Origin: DATBLQ01 sp036555325
GTDB lineage: Bacteria > Pseudomonadota > Alphaproteobacteria > Rhizobiales > Aestuariivirgaceae
Length of the DNA: 64,000 nucleotides
NCBI GenBank assembly: GCA_036555325.1
Contig: DATBLQ010000043.1
Location: 1 to 64,000, forward strand
Reading direction: 5' to 3'
In this document: positions 16,332 through 25,224 of the stretch, in pieces
How positions within the stretch are numbered: position 1 is the stretch's first letter
How the letters are laid out: each line of letters starts with the position of its first letter
Notes under the pieces: generated by a model
What the model was told of the DNA's origin: nothing
Seen by the model: only the letters and a program-made list of their open reading frames with translations
Database searches by the model: none
Made by a program: the position numbers and the translations under genes

Positions 16332-18076
16332 ACATCGAAGCCGATCTTGCGATAGCCTTCCAACCAGCGGTCGCGATCCTCGGGCTTGGCGCACATACGA
16401 ACATGGTACTTGATCATTGTTGCCGCGTCGTGCTCGCGGGGACGGGTCCGCTCATACTTGGCCAAGGCGTCCTTTGCGGCTTCCGTCTGCCCCAGCTGGG
16501 CGCAGGCTGCCGCGAGAACCAGGAACAGGAATGGATAAGCTTCCTGGTAGCTTCGATGGATTTCAACCACCTTTTCATAGTTGCCGAGCAAGTAGTGGCA
16601 ATCGCAAAGCCAATCGAGCCGATCGTCGTCCGGCGCGTAGGGTTCAAGCTTCTCCGACCGGGCGAACCACTCCAGGGCGCGTCGCTGATCGCCTGCGTAG
16701 GTCAATGCCTGTGCCAGGGCATACAGCGTTCTGGCATCGTTGGGGTTGAGGGCCACTGCGCGCTCGGCATGGGAGACCGCACGCCGACTGTCGCCGCACA
16801 GCGTGTAAGCGGTCGCGGCATAGGCGTTGACCTGCGCGTTCTCCGGATCGAGCACGGTCGCACGCTCGGCGTGCTCGCGAGCGCGGGCGAGTGCGGCATC
16901 CGGTGAAAGCCCGAGGGCCAAAACACCGAGTGAAAACGTATTGGCGAGACAGGCATGGGCCAGGCCGGATTCGGGATCGGCAGCGATTGCCCCTTCAAAC
17001 CAGTCGTGGGCCTTGGCCAGACCTTCGTTCAAGCGAGACAGCGCCCAGCGCCCCCGCAGCACCCGGTCGTAGGCAGTCAGGTTTGCCGGTTGCTTGCGCT
17101 TGATCTCCTCGACGGCGACACGGTTGATTTGCCCCGGTACAACGCCTGCAATGGTATGAACGACCTCGTCCTGCACGGCGAAGATGTCGGCTAGATCGCG
17201 ATCGTAGCGTTCCGCCCAGAGGTGGCCGCCGGTAGCGGTGTCGATGAGCTGTGCCGTGATCCGCACTCGGTTGCCGGACTTGCGCACGCCGCCCTCGACC
17301 ACATAGCGCACGCCGAGTTCACGGCCCACCAACTGGATGTTCGGCGACTTGCCCTTGTATTGGAACGCCGAGTTGCGCGCGGCGACGAACAGGCTCTTGA
17401 ACCGGCTCAATTCGGTAATGATGTCCTCGGTGAGTCCGTCCGAGAAATACTCCTGCTCCGGATCGCCACTCATGTTCTGGAATGGCAGGACGGCAATCGC
17501 CGGCTTGTCGGGCAATTTGGGTGGTTTCTGCGACGACTGATCAGATTGGGCCGATCCCGCAATCTGCAGGGTTATCCGGAAGCAGGAAATCGGCTCCGCG
17601 ATATTCTTGACTCGTTGCTCGCCCATGGGTTCGAAGCCGAACGCAAGCTTCTTCTCGACTTCCCTCGATACCTTCTGCGAGACACAGATGCCACCGGGCT
17701 CGGCGAGTTGCTGCAGACGCGCTGCCACGTTGACGCCTTCGCCGTAGCGATCGTCTCCCTCGACGATTACCTCTCCGAGATTGATCCCGATGCGAACCTC
17801 GAACCGTCTGTCTTTGGAGATGCTGGCGTTGCGCTCGGCAAGCCCGCGCTGCAAGGCGACCGCGCATTCGACTGCATCGACCACCGAACCGAACTCGGCC
17901 AGCATCCCATCGCCCATCAGCTTGAACACTCGTCCGTGGTGCCGGGCGATCTCGGGCTCGAACAGTTCCTTGCGCCCAGCCCTCAGCCGATCGAAGGTCC
18001 CTGCCTCGTCTGCCTCCATGAGGGCCGAGTAACCCACGACGTCTACGGCGAGAATGGCAGCGAGCTTGCGCTCCAT
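16328..18076 (-). CDS. Class III adenylate cyclase with TolB-like and TPR regions
   Basis: A 582-residue protein with no clear membrane segment. Residues 1-170 are a class III nucleotidyl cyclase domain with the two metal aspartates (D12, D56), substrate-selecting Lys52 and Asp109 as expected for ATP, and transition-state residues Asn116 and Arg120, so it should be active and make cAMP. A TolB/FlgO-like segment follows (PAIAVLPFQNMSGD, about 190-320), then TPRs to the end. A GTG at 18151 would add 25 residues, but MERKLAAIL is the usual family start. This architecture is abundant in Rhizobiales; the signal sensed is unknown. It is flanked by a short repeat on both sides. Confidence 0.88.
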   Translation of the reverse strand: MERKLAAILAVDVVGYSALMEADEAGTFDRLRAGRKELFEPEIARHHGRVFKLMGDGMLAEFGSVVDAVECAVALQRGLAERNASISKDRRFEVRIGINLGEVIVEGDDRYGEGVNVAARLQQLAEPGGICVSQKVSREVEKKLAFGFEPMGEQRVKNIAEPISCFRITLQIAGSAQSDQSSQKPPKLPDKPAIAVLPFQNMSGDPEQEYFSDGLTEDIITELSRFKSLFVAARNSAFQYKGKSPNIQLVGRELGVRYVVEGGVRKSGNRVRITAQLIDTATGGHLWAERYDRDLADIFAVQDEVVHTIAGVVPGQINRVAVEEIKRKQPANLTAYDRVLRGRWALSRLNEGLAKAHDWFEGAIAADPESGLAHACLANTFSLGVLALGLSPDAALARAREHAERATVLDPENAQVNAYAATAYTLCGDSRRAVSHAERAVALNPNDARTLYALAQALTYAGDQRRALEWFARSEKLEPYAPDDDRLDWLCDCHYLLGNYEKVVEIHRSYQEAYPFLFLVLAAACAQLGQTEAAKDALAKYERTRPREHDAATMIKYHVRMCAKPEDRDRWLEGYRKIGFDV

Positions 18077-18254
18077 GACGAAGTCCAATTGACTGTCATA
18101 CCCTGGGTAGTGGTCACGCCGCACTGCGGGCGCGATCGGCGTCACAGTCACTCACTATGTACCACAGGCTCGGGTTTTCCGGTAATTCGTAGTCTGCCAG
18201 ATGGCTGCTCAGGGTCATTCGCGACCGGATCGCGCCGGCAGCAAGTCCGGCCAA

Positions 18255-18275
18255 GTCCGCTATGCACCGAAAGCG
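18255..18275. repeat. Copy B of the 21-bp repeat flanking the cyclase gene
   Basis: The second copy, upstream of the cyclase gene, has an extended inverted symmetry (TCCGCT with AGCGGA). It lies in a 283-bp gap between the cyclase and the AsmA-like gene in which no other gene or site is supported. Confidence 0.5.
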
Positions 18276-18434
18276 GAAGTAAATATGGGCATCAGCGGCT
18301 CCACGAGGGGCGATGGCAGGTGAGGGTGCCGCCGCGGACAAGATTCAAGCTCCCAAACTGGAGCCTCGAATCATGCGCTACGAACTTAGAGAATTTGAAT
18401 GGGCCTTCATCAAAACAATGTTGCCGAACACGCC

Positions 18435-21400
18435 CTAGTTCGTCCTTTCGTTGCCCATGCCCATACGAGGCTTCTTCTGTCCCGGTTCCGGATAATTGCC
18501 GCCGATCTCGAAAATCCGGCGCAGGAAACCCGGGGCCAGTGCAGACACCGGGTTTACGATGAACTTCGGCTCATTCATCGTGCCGCGTATTGCAAAGGTC
18601 AAGCCAAAGACACCCTGCCCTTTGCCCCCGGTTAGAATATCGCCTAAGAGCGGCACTTCCCCGATGGCCGAGTTAAGCTCATAGGCGGGAATAATCGTGC
18701 CGCCGATATCGATTGCACCGTCACGCTTGCGGATCACACCTTGAACCGAGGCTCCCAGCTCGGGGCCCTTGACGAGGGAATCGCCGATACGCACGAAGGT
18801 CTGATCGGCGGAAAAGGGCATCGTCAGCTTCGTGAAGCTGAGGCCCTGATTGCGAGGCCCAGATTGTTTCGTTCTTGTATTGCGTCCAGTTTTGTCTATT
18901 TCTTCAAGCGCGTTTGCATCGCGCACCTCGAAATTGCGGATGACAAGCATGCCTTGCCTGATCGAAGCATCAGGAGCTATCCCCAGTTTCGCGGTAAGTT
19001 CCAATTGCCCTCCGGATGCCTTGGAATAAAGGTTGGCCGCCCGGAGCGCTGCACCGGCATCGCGCACGATCACGCTCATCTCCCGGTGATCGCCCGCCGG
19101 AATGATTTTCATGGTCGCCGGCGCCCCGTTCAGGAACGTGCCCTGAATGTCCGCCTGTTGCACCGTGCTGCCAACCACAGTGAGATTACCTTCGACATCA
19201 TCGAGCGCCTCTCCGCGATTGGTATAAACGCGCTCAAACCGTGCCTCTATGTTCACCGGAACGGTTGCCGCCCGTTTCGGTGGCAGCAGCTTTGCGTCAT
19301 CCTTTCTGAACATGCCGTTGATCAGCTGGCGAGCATCAAATGCTTCTCCGGTCACGCTCGCAGTCGCAATTCCATCTTTGCGGCGCATTTTCATCCGGAA
19401 GCGGTTTTCATCGTCCAGCACGATCCTGGGAAAATCGGCCGACAACACCTCCCCGTTGGCATTCAGTCGAACATCGCCGCGAATCGATATGTTGCCGCCG
19501 TTGATCTGCAGATTGCTGATCGACCGGTTGTTGGGATCCGTGAAGTCGACATCGAAGCTCGCCTGTGATTCAATTCCCGGCGGACGCCACCACCGCATGG
19601 CGTCGATTCTGAGCTCCGCCTTGGTGAGAGTGGCTTCTACCTTTGCTTTGGCAAGTTTACCCCTAGGCTGATCGGCCGTCAGTTTGATGCGCACCGGCCC
19701 GCGAACGAAACTGCCCATGTCGAGTCCAAGCTTGAGGCGCTCCTGATCGTCCAGCTCGGCCTCGATATGGATGGTTTCCTCGGCCGAAACATTCTTCCCT
19801 ATTGCTCTGCTCCATTCGAGGTAGGTTGGAACTTTGTTGAGCTGCACGGTCCCTTTCGCCGCGATCCTTCCCGCCCCATACGCGAACGACATTTGCCCAC
19901 CGTCTATGTCCGCTTGCTCAAACACCCCTCGCAGAACGATTTGGTCCACCGCCGCATCGGCCCTCACCGCAATGACTGGCCGCTGGCCTTTTGGGAATCT
20001 CAAGTCAACCTCGACATGAACGTTGGCATTCCCGCCGATCCGCTCTGGTTCGATATTCGCCGAAGACGCATAGTAGAGCGGTTTCTGGTCAAGCAGCTCG
20101 ACGACGTGCCGGGCATCCCCCTTGGCCTCGACGATGATCTTCGTCGGCACGACCCGTGCGTGCAGCGTGGGCGTTTCAAGCGTCCCCTTGACGAAGGCGA
20201 GCCGCCCGCCGGAAGGCAGCAGCACCTGACCGTCTTCCAAGGTGAGATCGAACCTGTTGCCCTGCAGACGTCCGAAGCCCCTGGCCCCGGAAATCGGCGG
20301 CAACATCGCGAAATATCGAGTCTCGACGTCCCGCAGCGAGAACTCGAGGTTCACCATATGGTCAGGCAGTGGAGTCCCTTCGAAAGCCCGGGCGATGGCC
20401 TCCCCAGGCACGTTGATTTGGAACCGTCCTTCCGGCAGCCGTCCCCGGCTGACGTTGGCGTTGAGCCACTTTCGGGTATTTGGTGCGATGATTGGAGGCC
20501 ACAGCTTCTGAACGATGCTGACAGGCAGATCGCGCAGAACGCCGCTCAGGCGAACGCCGATTGCCTCCTCCTGCCCTTCGAAACTTCCACGCACCCTGAT
20601 GCCGGCATTCCCCGCCTGCAGGATGAGGTCCTGTATATCAAATCGACTTTCGACGACCGATGCCAAGCCCTTCAACTCCATACGGTCAAACTGGAAATCG
20701 CCCGCCTCGCCGCCGCCCGTCTCCACCGCCAGTCGCTTGGCGCTGAAGAAAATATCGAGCGCCGCGAGCCGGTTGTCATTGAGTCGCTGCGGCACGATTT
20801 TGCCGTCAAGCTGAACCTGGCTGCCGCCCAGCCTCAACGTGCTTTCCCTAATCAGCAACGCGCCGGTGGAAGGCTCGAGATCGAAACGCAGCTGCCCATC
20901 TTTGATGCTTATCGGATCCGCAATATAACCGGGAAATCCGATCACTCCTTCGGACGCGGAGAGCTCTGCGGTCGCCTTGGTCATGGTGCCGTCGTCGGTC
21001 ATTTCGATCTCGGCTTTGCCGGAGAGAGGAAACCGCACTTGCGCCAGCCTATGCAGTGCGAACACCTTTTCCGACAGTTCGGCTGGAACGAGATCGAAAA
21101 TCCGCGCGCTCACTGCGAAACTGCGGCTCGCCAATCGGTAATTGGCCACGAGCTCGGATCGCCACGGCACTTTTCCCGTAACGATGGAAATATCCGCAAA
21201 AAGCGCAAAGCCGTAAGGCATTCGCCGGAATACAAGATTAGCCGACGGTGCATTCCAGCGCGCCTGATTGAACTCGTCGAATAGTGTCAGGTTGGCGTTC
21301 GATACCTTCACAGCCTCGAGTGTCGAGACCGCCGTGCTGCCGGCATCCGTCGTAAGGAGTTCCTTTTCCAAGAAATCCCGCAATTGAAAGGCGGGCGCCG

Positions 21401-21887
21401 TCTCCGTTGCGGGTGTGCTGGCGGCATCGGGCAAGCTCTCCACCCCCTCATCCGCCGCCTTGTTGCCAAACCCGAGGCTGAAGCTGCCGTTGAGATGACG
21501 GTAGAGATCAATGCGCGGGCCGATGAGCTCGAGTTGACGTGGCACGAGGCGGCCGGTGAGAATCGCTTTGCCGTCGATGGCAAGGGCGGCGCGCGGCGCC
21601 CGCGCGATTGTCAGCCCGGCATCGTCCTGAAGAACGATGTTGCGCAGTCGCACTCGCGGCTGGCCGCTGACGCGATCCCGCTCGACCACCGCATCTTCTA
21701 CATCGATATGATACCCTTTTAGATTCGAGTTTATCGCGTTCTCGAGCGGACCTTTGAGGAACGCCAGTGCTACCGGGCCTTGTGACAAACGAAACAGGAA
21801 CACCGCCACAAAAATTGCGGCGATCCCGACGATTGAAAAAATCGCAAGCAACGTGAACTTGCGCACCGTCCTTGTCACGTCACCCAA
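18435..21887 (-). CDS. AsmA-like DUF3971 protein, YhdP type
   Basis: A 1150-residue protein anchored by one N-terminal membrane segment (about residues 11-33), the rest in the periplasm. It has the DUF3971 region and an AsmA-like C-terminal region, with many alternating hydrophobic strands as expected for the long lipid-conducting groove of the AsmA/TamB/YhdP group. In E. coli such proteins carry phospholipids to the outer membrane; the same role here is inference. The start is uncertain: TTG at 21887 or GTG at 21878; no ATG is available. The C-terminus is rich in Gly, Pro and basic residues. It is divergent from the M23 peptidase gene. Confidence 0.82.
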   Translation of the reverse strand: MGDVTRTVRKFTLLAIFSIVGIAAIFVAVFLFRLSQGPVALAFLKGPLENAINSNLKGYHIDVEDAVVERDRVSGQPRVRLRNIVLQDDAGLTIARAPRAALAIDGKAILTGRLVPRQLELIGPRIDLYRHLNGSFSLGFGNKAADEGVESLPDAASTPATETAPAFQLRDFLEKELLTTDAGSTAVSTLEAVKVSNANLTLFDEFNQARWNAPSANLVFRRMPYGFALFADISIVTGKVPWRSELVANYRLASRSFAVSARIFDLVPAELSEKVFALHRLAQVRFPLSGKAEIEMTDDGTMTKATAELSASEGVIGFPGYIADPISIKDGQLRFDLEPSTGALLIRESTLRLGGSQVQLDGKIVPQRLNDNRLAALDIFFSAKRLAVETGGGEAGDFQFDRMELKGLASVVESRFDIQDLILQAGNAGIRVRGSFEGQEEAIGVRLSGVLRDLPVSIVQKLWPPIIAPNTRKWLNANVSRGRLPEGRFQINVPGEAIARAFEGTPLPDHMVNLEFSLRDVETRYFAMLPPISGARGFGRLQGNRFDLTLEDGQVLLPSGGRLAFVKGTLETPTLHARVVPTKIIVEAKGDARHVVELLDQKPLYYASSANIEPERIGGNANVHVEVDLRFPKGQRPVIAVRADAAVDQIVLRGVFEQADIDGGQMSFAYGAGRIAAKGTVQLNKVPTYLEWSRAIGKNVSAEETIHIEAELDDQERLKLGLDMGSFVRGPVRIKLTADQPRGKLAKAKVEATLTKAELRIDAMRWWRPPGIESQASFDVDFTDPNNRSISNLQINGGNISIRGDVRLNANGEVLSADFPRIVLDDENRFRMKMRRKDGIATASVTGEAFDARQLINGMFRKDDAKLLPPKRAATVPVNIEARFERVYTNRGEALDDVEGNLTVVGSTVQQADIQGTFLNGAPATMKIIPAGDHREMSVIVRDAGAALRAANLYSKASGGQLELTAKLGIAPDASIRQGMLVIRNFEVRDANALEEIDKTGRNTRTKQSGPRNQGLSFTKLTMPFSADQTFVRIGDSLVKGPELGASVQGVIRKRDGAIDIGGTIIPAYELNSAIGEVPLLGDILTGGKGQGVFGLTFAIRGTMNEPKFIVNPVSALAPGFLRRIFEIGGNYPEPGQKKPRMGMGNERTN

Positions 21888-22232
21888 CCCGCTGTTTCAT
21901 TCCCCCAACGTTCGGCAACCCGGCCCATCGAATTGCGAATCACCGGCTGGCGCATTTCGCCGACATGCAGCCAGCATAGATGCGTTTTCGCCCGGCCGAT
22001 CAAGTCCAAAGTTTTCGCTCGCCCCGATTTGCAGATGTACGCCAAGGATTTGCCCGTATTGCCAGCCAAACCCAACATGTGGTCGAAAGCATGGCGTTCC
22101 GGTGCCGCGCACCTCCAAACCCCATGCCCCGAAACTAGGGCTTGTAAATCCGACCGGCTCGATTCATAAGTTAACGACCTTCGTGGCGTCGACTGTGATT
22201 TCGCTTTGGTGTTGATCGGGAGCTCTTGCACC

Positions 22233-23570
22233 ATGCGCCGCCACAAGCCTCGCACTCTTCGGACTCGCCGCCCGCTTGACGCGATTGCCTATGCGTTTCG
22301 CGAGCGGCAAATCTATTTGAGGGCCGAAGGCGAGGTCCAGTTTATCACTCTCAAGCCCTGGGTTCAGGCGGCCGGCCTGGCCTCCCTGCTGGCAGGACTG
22401 TTCTGGGTGGCATTCTCCTCTATCAATGTAGCCTTCAAGGACCAGCTATTGGCACTGCGCGAGCGCGGCATGTACGACGCGCGGTTGGAGTATGAAGACC
22501 GTATCGCCGCCATGCGCAACGAAGTCGATCGGCTCAACGATCAGCTGATGATCGATCAGACGGAATATCTGGAGAGGGTTGATCAAGTGAAGGCGGACTT
22601 CGATAGGTTGTTGGAGCGCCACAAGCGCCTTGTCGAATTCTTCCGCCAAGCCACGGCGCGAAAGGCTGCAGGCGAAACCCCACCGGCGTTGCTCGAACCG
22701 CTGCCGAATCCGACCGACGAAATGCCCGCCGACTCGCACGGCGGACAATCTGGCCTTGCGCCGAACCCCATGAAGGGTAATCTCGCTGCTGAGAGCTTTT
22801 CGCTGCGCTACGCCGCGGCATTCCGCAATCCACTGGAAGCTCTTCAGCCGTTAGCCGATCTTAACAGATTGTTCGCCGACTATGAAAAAATGGAGCTGAC
22901 GCTCCTCGATGACGCCTTGGAAATCGTCCAAAATCGGTCGAGCAAGGCTCGCGATATCTTCCAGAAACTGGGTATCGATGATCAGCGGGTGGTTGCAAAT
23001 TCAGACTACCAGCCGGCTGAAATCGGTGGTCCGCTCATAACAGTCTCCCTTGAAGAGCCCCGTGTGGATGTTGTTTCCAAAAAGCTCGGCGAAGTGCTCG
23101 ATACCTACGATGCCTATGCAAAAATGAAACATGAAGCCCAAGGGCTCCCCGTGCAAATGCCCTTGAAGAATACCCTCAAGGTCACCAGCGGCTATGGAAT
23201 CAGGCGCGATCCGTTTCGCCACACTATCGCCATGCATGCGGGCGTAGACTTCAAAAGCGAAGTGAATTCACCCGTTTACGCGACTGCGGAGGGTAAAATT
23301 AGCGCGGCGGGTTGGGAGGGGGCTTACGGGCGCATGGTGGAAATCCTCCATGACAACGGAGTGGCCACAAGGTATGCTCATTTGAGTTCCATCGCGGTTG
23401 CCGTAGGGGAAAAAGTTAAACGCGGTGACATGGTGGGCAGGCTTGGAAATACGGGACGGAGTACAGGCCCTCATTTGCATTATGAGACGAGGGTAAGGGG
23501 CCGGGCTGTCGATCCTGTCCGGTTTTGGCAGACGAGCTATGCTATTCAGGAACTTTCGAAGGAAGAATAA
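22233..23570 (+). CDS. M23-family peptidoglycan endopeptidase
   Basis: A 445-residue protein with a membrane segment near residues 45-65, a long coiled coil (about 75-140), and a C-terminal LytM (M23) domain. The zinc ligands are intact: H335 and D339 in HAGVD and H416 in HLH, with H414 beside it, so it should cut peptidoglycan cross-links rather than act only as an activator. ATG at 22233 has GGGAG eleven bases upstream. Its 3' end overlaps the bactofilin gene by 32 bp, a pairing seen in many bacteria where the two shape the cell. Confidence 0.92.
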   Translation: MRRHKPRTLRTRRPLDAIAYAFRERQIYLRAEGEVQFITLKPWVQAAGLASLLAGLFWVAFSSINVAFKDQLLALRERGMYDARLEYEDRIAAMRNEVDRLNDQLMIDQTEYLERVDQVKADFDRLLERHKRLVEFFRQATARKAAGETPPALLEPLPNPTDEMPADSHGGQSGLAPNPMKGNLAAESFSLRYAAAFRNPLEALQPLADLNRLFADYEKMELTLLDDALEIVQNRSSKARDIFQKLGIDDQRVVANSDYQPAEIGGPLITVSLEEPRVDVVSKKLGEVLDTYDAYAKMKHEAQGLPVQMPLKNTLKVTSGYGIRRDPFRHTIAMHAGVDFKSEVNSPVYATAEGKISAAGWEGAYGRMVEILHDNGVATRYAHLSSIAVAVGEKVKRGDMVGRLGNTGRSTGPHLHYETRVRGRAVDPVRFWQTSYAIQELSKEE

Positions 23571-24036
23571 CGGAGCGGCCGACACCACCCGCACCAGATC
23601 GGGTCCATCCATCATCACCGAAGACGTGGTGATCGAGGGGAATCTGATCAGCGGCGGCGAATTACAAATTGACGGCACGGTTCATGGCGATGTGCGCGCT
23701 CACGCCATTGTTGTCGATGCGCAAGGGGTCATTCATGGCGAGGTGGTCGCCGAGGAGGTGCTCGTCCGTGGACGGATCATTGGCCCTATTCGCGGTATCC
23801 ATGTTCATGTCTACGCCGGCGGACACATTGAAGGCGATGTGATCAATGAGTCCATCTCGATCGACAACGGCGCCTATGTGGACGGTGCCATCCGGCGATC
23901 GGAGGACCCTTTGGCCGAACCTTCGCTGCAATATGAAGGCGACTACGGACGCAGCGAGGATCAGCCGCCGATCGAACCGGTGGACGAGCAGGCCTATCGG
24001 CCGCTGCAGTTCAAGACCCCGGTCAAGGGAACCTGA
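23539..24036 (+). CDS. Bactofilin
   Basis: A 165-residue cytoskeletal protein. The central beta-helix (about residues 25-115) shows the repeating G-x-(I/V)-x-G-x-(V/I) pattern (GNLISGGELQIDG, GDVRAHAIVV, GEVVAEEVLV), with charged, disordered ends. Bactofilins polymerise without nucleotide at the inner membrane and position cell wall enzymes. The overlap with the upstream M23 gene suggests joint expression and a shared job. An N-terminal MLFRNF segment may attach it to the membrane. Confidence 0.93.
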   Translation: MLFRNFRRKNNGAADTTRTRSGPSIITEDVVIEGNLISGGELQIDGTVHGDVRAHAIVVDAQGVIHGEVVAEEVLVRGRIIGPIRGIHVHVYAGGHIEGDVINESISIDNGAYVDGAIRRSEDPLAEPSLQYEGDYGRSEDQPPIEPVDEQAYRPLQFKTPVKGT

Positions 24037-24068
24037 CCCAAGGGCCAGCGCGCAATCCGTATCCACCC

Positions 24069-25200
24069 CTACTCCTGGTCTGCAACGTGCGCGGACCCGG
24101 TTCCATGCACCCGCTGTGAAAGCGAGGCGTTGATGAACGCATCTATATCTCCATCCAACACTGCCGTTGGATTGGTGCTCTGCGCGCCGGTGCGCAAATC
24201 TTTCACCAGCTGGTAGGGCTGCAAGACATAGGAGCGAATCTGATGGCCCCAACCAATGTCGGTTTTCTGCGCATTGGCGGCATCGAGCTTTTCTTGTTTT
24301 TTCTGCAGTTCCTGCTCGTAGAGGCGCGCCCGCAGCATTGTCCATGCCGTTGACCTGTTCTTGTGCTGCGACCGTTCGCTCTGGCAGGCGACGACGATTC
24401 CGGTAGGCAGATGGGTGATCCGCACTGCGCTGTCGGTCGTGTTCACATGTTGTCCGCCGGCCCCGGAGGAGCGATAGGTGTCGATGCGCACATCTTTGTC
24501 CGGAATCTCGATCTCGATTGCATCGTCCACGACCGGAAACACCCACACCGATGCAAAGGACGTGTGACGCCGCGCGTTTGAATCGAACGGCGAGATGCGC
24601 ACCAGGCGGTGCACGCCCGATTCTGTTTTGAGCCACCCGTAAGCGTTTTCTCCCTTGATTTGCAGGGTTATGGACTTGAGCCCTGCCTCCTCTCCTTCAT
24701 GCTCGTCCATGATTTCCACGTCATATCCGTGCTGTTCAGCCCAGCGGACATACATGCGCGACAACATCTGGGCCCAGTCCTGGCTCTCGGTTCCCCCCGC
24801 ACCCGCGTGAATTTCCACGAATGCGTCGTTGCCATCCGCCTCTCCCGACAAGAGGGCTTCGATTTCCAGGCGTTGAGCCTCCTCGCGCAGCAAATTGAGC
24901 GAAGCCTCGGCCTCCGTCACCACCCGTTGATCGCTTTCGGCCTCACCCAGTTCGATGAGCTCCAGGTTATCGGCGAGGGAGCCTTCAAGATGGAGGTATT
25001 TTCTGATGCGGCTGTCGAGCTGCTGGCGGATGCGCATCAGCGACTGCGCTTTCTGCGGGTCGCTCCACAGCGAGGGATCCTCAGCCTTGGCGTTCAGCTC
25101 GGCAAGTTTTCGCTGTGCCGAATCGAGGTCAAAGATGCCTCCTCAGCAGTGCCAGCGACTGCTTGATTGTATCGACGGTTTCTGCGGTTTCGGCGCGCAT
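24069..25200 (-). CDS. prfB: Peptide chain release factor 2, with programmed +1 frameshift
   Basis: RF2 recognises UGA and UAA stop codons. The SPF anticodon-like tripeptide (VRISPFDS) and GGQ catalytic loop (SGAGGQHVN) are present. The gene is in two frames: ATG at 25200 opens 23 codons ending CTT TGA (25134-25129), then a +1 shift (next codon GAC, 25130-25128) leads into the main frame, giving 376 residues in all. AGGAGG (25143-25138) sits three bases before CTT, the same layout as the E. coli RF2 autoregulation site. Reading only the main frame from 25037 would miss the N-terminus. The gene follows PBP1a on the same strand. Confidence 0.94.
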
Positions 25201-25224
25201 CTGATTTCATCACTCTTGATTGGT

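Noticed and set aside
17222..18562. 446-codon open frame on the plus strand
   Set aside because: It is antisense to the cyclase-TolB-TPR gene and its composition is not protein-like.
19767..21284. 505-codon open frame on the plus strand
   Set aside because: Antisense to the AsmA-like gene; rich in Arg, His and Pro with no recognisable domain.
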